Source of the DNA: Candidatus Hodarchaeota archaeon | GTDB lineage: Archaea > Asgardarchaeota > Heimdallarchaeia > Hodarchaeales > YT1-039 | Direction of reading: 5' to 3' | Assembly: GCA_016840025.1 (NCBI GenBank) | Contig: JAEOTF010000121.1 | Span: 1-13,738, forward strand | DNA length: 13,738 bases | Part shown: positions 5,993 to 13,738 of the stretch, one piece after another | Layout: each line of letters begins with the position of its first letter | Numbering within the stretch: position 1 is the stretch's first letter | Made by a program: the position numbers and the translations under genes | Notes under the pieces: generated by a model | Seen by the model: the letters and a program-made list of their open reading frames with translations, nothing else | What the model was told of the DNA's origin: nothing | Database searches by the model: none

Positions 5993-8863
5993 TTATTTAA
6001 CATATTTTCTATATGCTTTATTTGTAGTATAGGCAGGAACGAAGTTTATGAATTTATAATCGTCAGGGGGCTTCTTTTTAAGGACTTCTATTTTATCAAA
6101 TTTCTTTTTAAAATCAGATGAAATAGATATAAAATTATTGATATTAGGCTCTTCTTCCTCAAGAACATCAATAGCTCCTGAGTAGACTAGCACCCCTTTG
6201 CATCCGTCATATTTATCCAGTTCTGCCAAGAGCAAGTTTTTCCGGTAGTCAGAATAAATCTCACCTTTAGCCTCAACGACGTAAAGAATCCCGTGGTGGT
6301 ACATTAAAAAATCAGGATAATATCGATGATTACCATACTCGAACCAAACGTTTCGTTCGTTTCGAACCCAGAATGGGCGTTCATTGTCATCCTCACCGAC
6401 AAGAATTTCAATATAATCGGCAAGCTTCTTTTCAGTCAATGTATCAAACTTCACATAATCGTATACATTCCCTTTGTATCCGTAGAAACAAAACTGCTGT
6501 TGGATACGTTCTAAAAGCTTTTGCTCATCTTTGATTCTCTCCAAAGCATCGTTCTCAACCTGGTCTTGAGGCAGTTGCAGTCCATACTCATCGAAAGCGG
6601 TTTTCAGGTTCCAGTGTTGTAATGCCTCCATGGTCCCAAAATCCAACTCGTAGTAGCTTTTCTCGATATGGTTCCGATAGAAGAACACAAAACTATGAAC
6701 AAAATGTTTCAAGCATAATTTTTCATCGCTTTCGTCAATCTTGTAAAACTTTAGCCCGATCTCATTAAACTTCTTTCGATATGCCTCAAAGCAGTCCTGC
6801 ACACGATGAATATCCGGCAAGCATGGTAGATTCTTTTGAATAATTCCATAGGCATCCTTCATCGCCTTATCCGTAACTTCTAAGGGATGTTCTTGTCCTC
6901 CAGCTTCTTTTATTTGCTTGTGATAGATCTGTTTGTCAGCGAATACATCCACTTCGACGAAGAAGCTTTCTGGCCGATACTTAATAAAACGCTTGAGTGT
7001 ATCCTGCATTCCTTCCAAGCAATTTGATTCCAAGTAGTTGTTTACAATCCCGTCGATATTGCCCACTAAGTGATCCAGCAATCTTACGCCAGGCCGAACC
7101 TTGAACTCGGCCCGAATCCGAGGAAGAGCCCGTCTTTCGAGCAAGTTCGATTTTGGCCAATTCCGCACCGACACTTTTTCCTTATCATAGCTTAAGTATT
7201 TATCAGTCAAGCCGAATTCTTGCTGGATAGCCTGGATCACTTCCTCGAAGTTCTTTCCCTGGTCGCAGACAACATGAAGTTTCTCCGCTTGCGTTTTTAG
7301 CAAATCCTGTTTCTCGTCGTCGAACTCACGTCGCTCTTTGCCCAGCCGAACGCCGCGCCCAATGATCTGTTTTACAGAGGTCTTAAAGTCCGTAGCAGTG
7401 TCGTTCACTACGCCCATGCTGTAGATGTTTGGCAGATCGATACCCTCATCCAGCTTCATCATGTACACAACGATTTCCACATTATTCTTGCGAATTTCCA
7501 AGAATTGTTTCGCTGTTTGTTTGTCGCTAGCTCCATGATAGAAGATGGAATTACCACAAACCGCCCGAATTGCTTCACGCAGCTTTTCTATATCCCCCCC
7601 GAACTCGCTCTCAATCATTTCAGCAATTAACGAGGTAATTTCCAAGTCCTGAGCCTTCGCCTTGTCCAGAATTATTCCCAAGTTGTCTGCATCATCTGAT
7701 AGTTCGTGACGAATGTAATCATAAACCTTCTGTGTATAGGGCGTATCATTCTTGACCTTCACAAAGGTAACTGGTTTGATTCCTCTCTGTTTTGTGTCCT
7801 GTAATATGCCATATTTCTTCACCAGATGGATCAACAGCAGGGTAATCAGTTTCAGTTTCTCCCCATCCTTGACCTCAGATTCCTTTTTCATTCTTCCTTT
7901 TAACTGTTTATCGGCCAGGGCTACAGCGCGCACAAGCTTTCCATAGCCATCCTCCAAAAATCGCCGGATATCGTACTTGTAGACAATAGTTTGAGTTCGT
8001 TTCTCCTCATCCTTGGTTTTCTCTGCAGCGGTTGCGGTGAATTCTAATACCGCTTCTGGTTGGAATTTCTTGATAATGTTCATGCTCTTCTGGCCTTGGG
8101 AGTGATGAGCTTCATCGGTGATTATCACCAACTTCCTACGCTGCAGATAATCTTTGATGCTGATTGTGTTACCTGCTTCATCCTTCCAGGCTGAACTCTC
8201 CCAAGCCTTTTCGCTCTTAACGGCCTTAGCTCCAAATTTGTCGATGTTAAAGACAAAGATGTTCGCATCCCTGTTAGGATCGATGAAAAGATTTCCAGTG
8301 TAATCATCCCCTGTAGTCAGATTAAATGTAAACGGCGTATCATCCGCCCAGATGCTTTCGATTCCGCTGATAGTAAAATTGCGGATTGTCTTCTGATAAA
8401 TATCCAGAGATGAGGGCGCAATGATCAAGAAGTTCTTCACATCGTAGATCGTATTGAGCAGATATATTGCTGCTCCCATCAGCATTGTTTTACCTGAACC
8501 GGTTGCCATTTCATAGCCTATGAACGGCGCAGCGTAACCAGCTTCCTTGTCAATTTCCTCTACCAAATCCAGAATCAGCCGATCCCCTTTTCGTTTGTCA
8601 TAACCAGGTCTGCCCATACGGAGCTTTTCAACCTGCCCGCGTCGGTACAGCTCATCTAAAACAAACAACGCCTCCATCTGATAATACCGCAGCCTGTGCT
8701 TGGTGATACCACCTTCTATCGCAGTGAAGACTGCAATTTCAGGTGATTTTCCAAAGATATCCGGCTGCCAGTAACTTTGTGAATAATCACTGACGATTCG
8801 TTTGAGTTCTCTCTTGTAGCGAAGGTAATATGGTTTGACTTCACTCTTCTGTTTCTTTGCCAT
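5993..8863 (-). CDS. Type III restriction subunit Res-like helicase-nuclease
   Basis: This 956-residue protein matches the Res subunit of type III restriction-modification: an ATP-dependent translocase that cuts DNA when its Mod partner meets unmethylated sites. SF2 motifs in order: Walker A ATGSGKT (120-126), DEAH (250-253, ITDEAHHSQG), TAT (276-278), DEGIDLPN (472-479) and QIIGRGVRLG (499-508). The C-terminal nuclease shows YYPDFLMY (Asp851) and VVEAKGE (Glu864, Lys866), a PD-(D/E)XK site. The length is close to that of known Res proteins. The ATG at 8863 comes three bases after the TAG of mod and in the same frame, so translation is coupled; the upstream GAGAAGTAGG is purine-rich but badly spaced. 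GC is high in the middle (58% at 7321-7380) and low at the extreme C-terminus (25% at 6001-6060), hinting at a joint. All key residues are present, so it should be active. Confidence 0.93.
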   Translation of the reverse strand: MAKKQKSEVKPYYLRYKRELKRIVSDYSQSYWQPDIFGKSPEIAVFTAIEGGITKHRLRYYQMEALFVLDELYRRGQVEKLRMGRPGYDKRKGDRLILDLVEEIDKEAGYAAPFIGYEMATGSGKTMLMGAAIYLLNTIYDVKNFLIIAPSSLDIYQKTIRNFTISGIESIWADDTPFTFNLTTGDDYTGNLFIDPNRDANIFVFNIDKFGAKAVKSEKAWESSAWKDEAGNTISIKDYLQRRKLVIITDEAHHSQGQKSMNIIKKFQPEAVLEFTATAAEKTKDEEKRTQTIVYKYDIRRFLEDGYGKLVRAVALADKQLKGRMKKESEVKDGEKLKLITLLLIHLVKKYGILQDTKQRGIKPVTFVKVKNDTPYTQKVYDYIRHELSDDADNLGIILDKAKAQDLEITSLIAEMIESEFGGDIEKLREAIRAVCGNSIFYHGASDKQTAKQFLEIRKNNVEIVVYMMKLDEGIDLPNIYSMGVVNDTATDFKTSVKQIIGRGVRLGKERREFDDEKQDLLKTQAEKLHVVCDQGKNFEEVIQAIQQEFGLTDKYLSYDKEKVSVRNWPKSNLLERRALPRIRAEFKVRPGVRLLDHLVGNIDGIVNNYLESNCLEGMQDTLKRFIKYRPESFFVEVDVFADKQIYHKQIKEAGGQEHPLEVTDKAMKDAYGIIQKNLPCLPDIHRVQDCFEAYRKKFNEIGLKFYKIDESDEKLCLKHFVHSFVFFYRNHIEKSYYELDFGTMEALQHWNLKTAFDEYGLQLPQDQVENDALERIKDEQKLLERIQQQFCFYGYKGNVYDYVKFDTLTEKKLADYIEILVGEDDNERPFWVRNERNVWFEYGNHRYYPDFLMYHHGILYVVEAKGEIYSDYRKNLLLAELDKYDGCKGVLVYSGAIDVLEEEEPNINNFISISSDFKKKFDKIEVLKKKPPDDYKFINFVPAYTTNKAYRKYVK

Positions 8864-8866
8864 TGC

Positions 8867-10786
8867 CTACTTCTCTAATTCCGCGAAGATCGCGTGGGGT
8901 ACTTTGACAACCTCCAGGTCCACAGGCCGGGCATCCTCCGCTATCTCGATTCCGCGGTTGGTGAAAATCATAATAGATTCTGGACTGAACTCTTCTCTTA
9001 GTCCCCTATACAACCCCAGAATTTCCTCGAGTCCCATCAGCTCTCGTTTTTCGTCTGGGGCGTCAAGTGTAACGACGCCTACCATACGTTTGTTTCCCTG
9101 CTCCAGTACACCGACCACAGGCTCTTGCCCATCACTAAAGAGCTTACTATTCACAACTGTCTTCGCTTCCATCTTCACAAAGTCATAAGAGTTCAGTAAG
9201 CTTTCCTCAATAAATACACGGCCTAGCTCCCACCGGAAATCACCTCGGCCCTGCTCATCCTGCTGTATAATCGAAGGGCCGAGATGATAATACTTGAACG
9301 AACCACCACCTTGCCAGTTGACGCTCTTGCTAGCTCCTGTTTGGTCTGCCCCGTCGAGGACATGTTTCAACCGCTTGACGATATGTGTGTCAGCTTGCTT
9401 CCCAATCTCAACACCAATCCACTGACGACCCATTTTGTGAGCTACGGAAAGAGTAGTCCCAGAACCACCAAAACAATCTAATATGACATCTCCTTTATCT
9501 GTTGCCAATTCGAGCAGTTTTTCTATTAATATCTCAGGCTTCTTGCCGCTTCGAAATTCAACACCTCCTTCATGTCTACAATTACCAACATTCGCAGCCA
9601 GGTCCATGAAATTGGATATTGGTTGCGTTCTCTGGACATTCTCGTCTTGTACCTTAGTTGGTACCCCTTGATAATACTTACCTTTAGTAGCGTTTGCTCT
9701 TTTTGGTCCAGTGAAATACCTATAACCTAAACCGTCTTCTCCTATATCCGGTACCTTATATAGCACACCTAAGCCGTCTGCGGGAACTCTCCCCTGAAGA
9801 TAGTCTCTGAAGAATCTCCCTGAAGAATTACCGTCCAGTATGGCTCCTGATGCCCATATTTCTTTTAACCCATCCTTACAAGGCTCGATTTCAACTATTT
9901 GATAGTCACCGTCCTTAAAGACCTCAACAGCCCGTCCACCAATTTTCTTGACCGATGGTTGTCCAACTACAGTGATTTTCCATTTATATTTAGCGTAATC
10001 ATATTCTTTTTGAGGTTGGTTTATATTGACCACATCAAGGTTTTTGTAACAGTGAATTTGCTCTATTAGCTTGTTAAACATCATATCTTCTTTAAGTGTT
10101 TTCCCCTCATAACGAACTTGTATATAGAACGTCGTGAGATAGGCCTCCTTACCAAATATTTCGTCCATTAAAACTTTTAGATAGAAGCTTTCACTGTCAT
10201 CAATGTGAACGAATATTATACCATCGCTTCTCAGACACTGTTTCAATATAACCAGTCTATCTCGAATCATAGACAACCATTCCGACTGAGCCAGATTGTC
10301 ATCGTAGTGTTCAAATGCTGCTCCTATATTGAAAGGAGGGTCAATATATATACACTTAGGCTTTTCATCTTCTGGCTTCTGATCAAATATTTTTTTCAGT
10401 GAATTCAGTGCTAACAAGTTGTCTCCACGAATCAGAGTATTCGCTATACTTGGATCATCTTCACTGTTTTCTACAACTACATATCCAACTTCCGTCCCAG
10501 CTAGCATTCCCTGCTTCTGCTTAGGTACAGCCTTGTAGGCCTTTTGAAATATCAGTGGCCTTGTTTCCTTGACCCGTAAGTCGCTCCGATCAACCCAATA
10601 AGGTTTGACGCCTTTGCCTTCTTCTTCATCAATCTCATAGAACAGTGCTCCGTCCTTGTTGACCCAGTTAATCACGGGTGCTGGAATGTCCCCCCTTCCA
10701 GCGGGTACACCCTCCTCTTTCAACAGAATTGCCTTTTGCTTGTTATACCAGTCTAAACTCAGACTGCCTTTATATTGCTTAGCCAT
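8867..10786 (-). CDS. Type III Mod-like DNA adenine methyltransferase
   Basis: This 639-residue beta-class methyltransferase should transfer a methyl group from S-adenosylmethionine to adenine N6 in the recognition sequence of the system and direct Res to it. The order of motifs defines the class: IRGDNLLAL (119-127), then motif IV IDPPFNIG (148-155), then motif I CFGGSGTT (438-445) followed by GRQWIGVEIG. The length is close to known type III Mod subunits. Residues of about 220-410, between motif IV and motif I, should be the target-recognition region; its DNA is clearly poorer in GC than both ends of the gene. Residues of about 515-639 form a C-terminal part that may contact Res. The ATG at 10786 has GAGG seven bases upstream (plus 10794-10797), the best ribosome site in the island. 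Mod is second in the operon, 30 bases after the first helicase and three before res. A solitary modification role is unlikely given the adjacent res. Confidence 0.93.
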   Translation of the reverse strand: MAKQYKGSLSLDWYNKQKAILLKEEGVPAGRGDIPAPVINWVNKDGALFYEIDEEEGKGVKPYWVDRSDLRVKETRPLIFQKAYKAVPKQKQGMLAGTEVGYVVVENSEDDPSIANTLIRGDNLLALNSLKKIFDQKPEDEKPKCIYIDPPFNIGAAFEHYDDNLAQSEWLSMIRDRLVILKQCLRSDGIIFVHIDDSESFYLKVLMDEIFGKEAYLTTFYIQVRYEGKTLKEDMMFNKLIEQIHCYKNLDVVNINQPQKEYDYAKYKWKITVVGQPSVKKIGGRAVEVFKDGDYQIVEIEPCKDGLKEIWASGAILDGNSSGRFFRDYLQGRVPADGLGVLYKVPDIGEDGLGYRYFTGPKRANATKGKYYQGVPTKVQDENVQRTQPISNFMDLAANVGNCRHEGGVEFRSGKKPEILIEKLLELATDKGDVILDCFGGSGTTLSVAHKMGRQWIGVEIGKQADTHIVKRLKHVLDGADQTGASKSVNWQGGGSFKYYHLGPSIIQQDEQGRGDFRWELGRVFIEESLLNSYDFVKMEAKTVVNSKLFSDGQEPVVGVLEQGNKRMVGVVTLDAPDEKRELMGLEEILGLYRGLREEFSPESIMIFTNRGIEIAEDARPVDLEVVKVPHAIFAELEK

Positions 10787-10816
10787 ATCAAAACCTCATA
10801 TCAGAAATAAGATAAA

Positions 10817-13534
10817 TTATGATTTGAAGCGACAAACACAATCTTTTTTACCGCAATATTCATTAAATTCGTTATTTCTTATCTTATCAGCAGCTTTTCG
10901 TATCAAATGCTTCACTCCATCCATATCATCCCAGGAAAGTTCCATTTTATACCGATTGTTCTCTTCGACGTTAAAGATCTCTAAAAAATCAGCTTTTTCA
11001 CCTGTAAGTGCTTCATAACCGAGAGAATATAGTTTGAGTTGTTCTATGCTAACTTCATAATCATGGGCATCCTCACTACTCTTGAAATCGACAATAGTAG
11101 TCTCAACTTCACCTCCTGCTTTCTTCTTACGAATAAGGTCCATCCTTCCAGACACTCTTATACCCTTCCCAAGATCAATCTCAATATCTTTCTCTGCAAA
11201 TTCAATGTGTTTAAAATCTTCACGGTTGTCATCAAGATATTTGTTTATATTCTCGCTGACTCTTTTCTTCATATCAACTGCAAGCAAGTCAAGCGCATAT
11301 GGGAAAGAGCTATGTTTTTCTACGAGATCCTTTATTTCTTCATTTTTAATAATATCGCTGTCGAGAGCTCGCCGGTGTATTTCCATGAGGATATTATGTA
11401 CAGCTCGGCCATAACCCATTCTTGAACCAAGAGGATCATAGAACCTATACATACAGTAAAACTTAAACCTATAGGGACAGTTAAAGAAATGCTTAAGGAT
11501 AGAGAAAGTTAAATCAATATTTCCTAATTCAACGAGTGGTTTGGGCTCTAGTCTATCCCTTTCACCCCAATCACGTAATTTACTCTCAAAAACGTAATCG
11601 CTTCTTCTCAGTTCTGAACCAAAGTCACTTTCGCGAGAATAAAGTTTACCTACAGCTCCTCTAGAGGTTATAAAAAACTTCTTTGCTCTAGTAATTGCCA
11701 CGTAAAGGAGACGTCTTTCAGCTTCATAACTCCTTTCATATCTAGCCTGGTTTTTTATAATACCTCTATCGAGCCAGTGCCATAATGTTCTTCCACTTCT
11801 TCTTTTAATGGGAAAATTATTTTTGTTAAGCCAAGGTACAAAAACAACGGGAAATTCAAGACCTTTTGCTTGGAAAACTGTCATTATTTGAACAGCATTT
11901 GGTTTTCTGTATGCACTATCAAGCCAACCCTCAGGATAATAATCCTCAGCTGCGAATCTAAGAAAGTCCAAGAATCTTTTTAATTTAGTAGTTGGGCGAC
12001 TTAAAAAGGTTATTATCTCAAAATCTTGAATAACTTGACTGAACATTCCAAGATTATAAAAAACAATCTCCGCACGAGTATTTCCACCTTCGCCTTCTCC
12101 ACTAATTTTGACTTCGTTTAACTCACAGTCTCTTAGAAAGTCCCAAAAAATCTGTTGCATATTGAATCTTTCATAATAGTCCCCGGCCTTTGGTTTCTTT
12201 TTTTTAAGCAAAGCAATTGCTTTTTCAATTTGTTTTTCATCTAACTCATCACTCGCTTCGAGCCACATCTGTTTTAGAGTATCTTCGTCAAGTTGTTCTG
12301 CTAGAAAAAGAAAAATGCCTTTGGCTGCCTGAATTTCAACCTGATGAAAAAGTTGATTAATACCTCCAACGATAAAAGGTATATCTTCTTCTCTTAGTCT
12401 TTTGACAATTGATTCTGCATTCTTCCATCGACGGATGAGAATAGCAAAATCAGCATAATCAAGGCCCCTCTCAATAGAATCCGGTCTATCTTTAAACTTA
12501 ATACCTCTTAATTCCTTAATAGTTTCTGTGATGAATTCGCTCTCATCATCGAGATTGGTGTATTGGTTATAAAGTATGTCACCTCTTTCATAATTTTGGT
12601 GTCCAGCAGCAATCATCTTTTTTTCCAACCGCATGGTATTATTTTCAGCTATAAGTCTACCTGTGTCTACTATTGCTGGACTACTTCGAAAATTTTTTTC
12701 TAATCGTTTATATACAATTGGACTTTCTTTCCTACTATATTTCTTTCTAAACTGTAAAATGTTATTGATGTCACTTCCTCTCCATTCGTAGATCGTTTGG
12801 TCATCATCTCCAACAACACAGATATTTACTCCAAATGAGAAAATGAGTTCTACTATTTTTTCCTGGATAGGGTTTACATCCTGATATTCATCAACTACAA
12901 GATATTTTATATTTGAAGCCAATCTTTTTCGTATATCAGGATTCTTATTTACAGCCTCTAGCAGTTTGCTTTGGATCATTGTGTAATCAAAATAACAGTG
13001 TTTGATTAAGCATTTTTCATATTTTTGTAAAGAAGTCTGGAACTTTTCGGGTATTACTGCTCCTTCCTCAATATTGCTTTCTCGTAGAATTGTCATTATA
13101 TCAATAAAAAAACCAGTATCTTTATAAACATCCATATCTAAATCGAGCATTCCGATCTCGCTGTAATTTCTATCACAGAATAGTTTTAATTTGATATCAT
13201 CGAGGACAGCAAATTTTTGATATTCCAAGGCATTGTTTTGTAGAGTCCTGAGACACCATCCATGGATTGTACCAACATACATCTCTGCAAGACCTTTTAT
13301 ATTACCTATTTTTTCCTTGCAGAGTTTTTGAATGCGTTCTTTTAATTCGGCTGCTGCTCTTTCTGTATAGGTAAAAGCAACAATATTTTGTGGTTGGACA
13401 TCTGGCTTCTTAAGGAGGATATTAATAATTCTCTCAGATATGACCTGAGTTTTACCAGAACCTGCACAAGCAATAACCTGCAAGTTGGAGTCTATGCAAT
13501 CAATCACTGATTGTTGTTCTTTAGTATATTTCAT
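10817..13534 (-). CDS. UvrD/Rep-like SF1 helicase fused to RecB/AddB-like nuclease
   Basis: This 905-residue first gene of the operon combines a 3'-5' SF1A helicase with a nuclease. Helicase motifs: EQQ (6-8, Q motif), ACAGSGKT (22-29), VVDEYQD (213-219), GDDDQTIYEWRG (242-253), NFRSS (281-285), TVFQAKGLEF (552-561) and VAITRAK (612-618). The nuclease domain (about 675-905) shows His713 in GRAVHNIL, Asp799 in GRMDLI, Asp816 and Lys818 in IVDFKS and Gln832 in EQLKLYS, the full RecB-family PD-(D/E)XK set. Cysteines 686 (FNCPYRF), 894, 899 and 901 (CGKKDCVC) lie where AddB and Cas4 carry an iron-sulfur cluster, but the C-x4-C-x-C spacing differs. The ATG at 13534 starts the Q motif directly, as in UvrD proteins; no Shine-Dalgarno is seen before it. 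Known relatives process DNA ends; here it probably degrades or resects DNA opened by the restriction enzyme, which is inference. Confidence 0.92.
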   Translation of the reverse strand: MKYTKEQQSVIDCIDSNLQVIACAGSGKTQVISERIINILLKKPDVQPQNIVAFTYTERAAAELKERIQKLCKEKIGNIKGLAEMYVGTIHGWCLRTLQNNALEYQKFAVLDDIKLKLFCDRNYSEIGMLDLDMDVYKDTGFFIDIMTILRESNIEEGAVIPEKFQTSLQKYEKCLIKHCYFDYTMIQSKLLEAVNKNPDIRKRLASNIKYLVVDEYQDVNPIQEKIVELIFSFGVNICVVGDDDQTIYEWRGSDINNILQFRKKYSRKESPIVYKRLEKNFRSSPAIVDTGRLIAENNTMRLEKKMIAAGHQNYERGDILYNQYTNLDDESEFITETIKELRGIKFKDRPDSIERGLDYADFAILIRRWKNAESIVKRLREEDIPFIVGGINQLFHQVEIQAAKGIFLFLAEQLDEDTLKQMWLEASDELDEKQIEKAIALLKKKKPKAGDYYERFNMQQIFWDFLRDCELNEVKISGEGEGGNTRAEIVFYNLGMFSQVIQDFEIITFLSRPTTKLKRFLDFLRFAAEDYYPEGWLDSAYRKPNAVQIMTVFQAKGLEFPVVFVPWLNKNNFPIKRRSGRTLWHWLDRGIIKNQARYERSYEAERRLLYVAITRAKKFFITSRGAVGKLYSRESDFGSELRRSDYVFESKLRDWGERDRLEPKPLVELGNIDLTFSILKHFFNCPYRFKFYCMYRFYDPLGSRMGYGRAVHNILMEIHRRALDSDIIKNEEIKDLVEKHSSFPYALDLLAVDMKKRVSENINKYLDDNREDFKHIEFAEKDIEIDLGKGIRVSGRMDLIRKKKAGGEVETTIVDFKSSEDAHDYEVSIEQLKLYSLGYEALTGEKADFLEIFNVEENNRYKMELSWDDMDGVKHLIRKAADKIRNNEFNEYCGKKDCVCRFKS

Positions 13535-13569
13535 TTTTCAATAAATTTTGTAAAACAATAAATTCATAT

Positions 13570-13604
13570 TTAATTTAAATATTATTATATATTATTTAAA
13601 TTAA
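13570..13604 (-). promoter_or_regulatory. Operon promoter region with 12-bp inverted repeat
   Basis: The region between the right repeat and the first gene (13535-13651) is very AT-rich. Arms 13570-13581 (TTAATTTAAATA) and 13593-13604 are perfect reverse complements with an 11-base spacer. The spacer contains a minus-strand TATAAT (plus 13584-13589), 49 bases before the ATG. No clear -35 element is seen. Two more palindromes lie just upstream: AATGATCATT (13621-13630) and CTCTTT-A-AAAGAG (13636-13648). A repressor on the 12-bp repeat would cover the -10. Because the arms are pure A and T, chance is a real alternative. Confidence 0.4.
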
Positions 13605-13651
13605 TTTCCTTATAAAAACTAATGATCATTCTATACTCTTTAAAAGAGAGG

Positions 13652-13738
13652 GCTCGAACCATCCATGGTTCTCGCCTGAAAAAATAATCCGGCCACGGAG
13701 GGCCGGATTAGGAGCACTCTCACTGCGATCAAATTGAA
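13652..13738 (-). repeat. Right arm of the 87-bp perfect inverted repeat
   Basis: This is the exact reverse complement of 404-490. The window ends inside the match, so the repeat may extend further to the right. The inner boundary is sharp: GCTCGAACC starts at 13652, and the base before it differs from the left copy. If the arrangement of the left side is mirrored, a recombinase gene or remnant could lie just beyond the window, pointing towards the island. Confidence 0.93.
13679..13710 (-). terminator. Intrinsic terminator in right repeat, minus strand
   Basis: This is the mirror copy of the terminator at 432-463: a 10-bp GC-rich stem (13685-13694 with 13701-13710), a six-base loop and, on the minus strand, six T. 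It ends minus-strand transcription that enters from the right, so the operon must use its own promoter between here and 13534. Confidence 0.83.

Noticed and set aside
11039..11425. Overlapping plus-strand frames opposite the UvrD-like gene
   Set aside because: The minus strand has an intact gene with all helicase and nuclease motifs here; the plus-strand frames show no recognisable protein and are shadows.
595..13534. Assignment to BREX or DISARM
   Set aside because: No BrxC-like ATPase, PglZ phosphatase, DUF1998 protein or phospholipase D protein is present; the Mod and Res proteins are of type III form.
1..13738. CRISPR array
   Set aside because: No regularly spaced direct repeats were seen; the only long repeat is the inverted 87-bp pair.

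Overview
The window is a bacterial accessory region that looks like a defence island. It carries one long minus-strand gene run, read from right to left, from about 13534 down to 595. The DNA is AT-rich in most places (about 28-30% GC in lines I counted inside the first helicase and the Upf1-like gene) and rises to 53-58% GC in the core of the restriction and methylation genes. The low GC suggests a low-GC bacterium, perhaps Bacillota, but nothing here fixes the taxon.

Layout in transcription order: (1) 10817-13534, a UvrD/Rep-type SF1 helicase fused to a RecB/AddB-like PD-(D/E)XK nuclease with C-terminal cysteines; (2) 8867-10786, a beta-class DNA adenine methyltransferase of the type III Mod kind; (3) 5993-8863, a type III Res-like SF2 helicase with a C-terminal PD-(D/E)XK nuclease; (4) 5099-5962, a protein of two tandem LexA/S24-like domains, the first lacking both dyad residues; (5) 1988-5068, an Upf1-like SF1 helicase with a C-terminal Vsr/DUF559-like nuclease; (6) 595-1851, an unrecognised protein ending in an eight-cysteine cluster. 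Genes 1 to 5 share one reading frame, with gaps of 30, 3, 30 and 30 bases, so they are very probably one operon. Gene 6 follows after 136 bases and may have its own promoter.

The gene run lies between two perfect 87-bp inverted repeats (404-490 and 13652-13738, the latter running to the window edge). Each contains an intrinsic terminator that points into the island, so transcription from either side would be stopped. Outside the left repeat is the degraded C-terminal end of what looks like a serine-recombinase gene with an in-frame TGA. The left edge (1-201) holds a second hairpin terminator and no recognisable gene.

Working model (inference): Mod methylates a host recognition sequence, Res cuts unmodified DNA, and the two other helicase-nucleases act on invading DNA or on breaks made by Res. 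The S24 pair and the cysteine-rich protein would be control or sensing parts. I do not recognise this six-gene combination as a named system such as BREX or DISARM.
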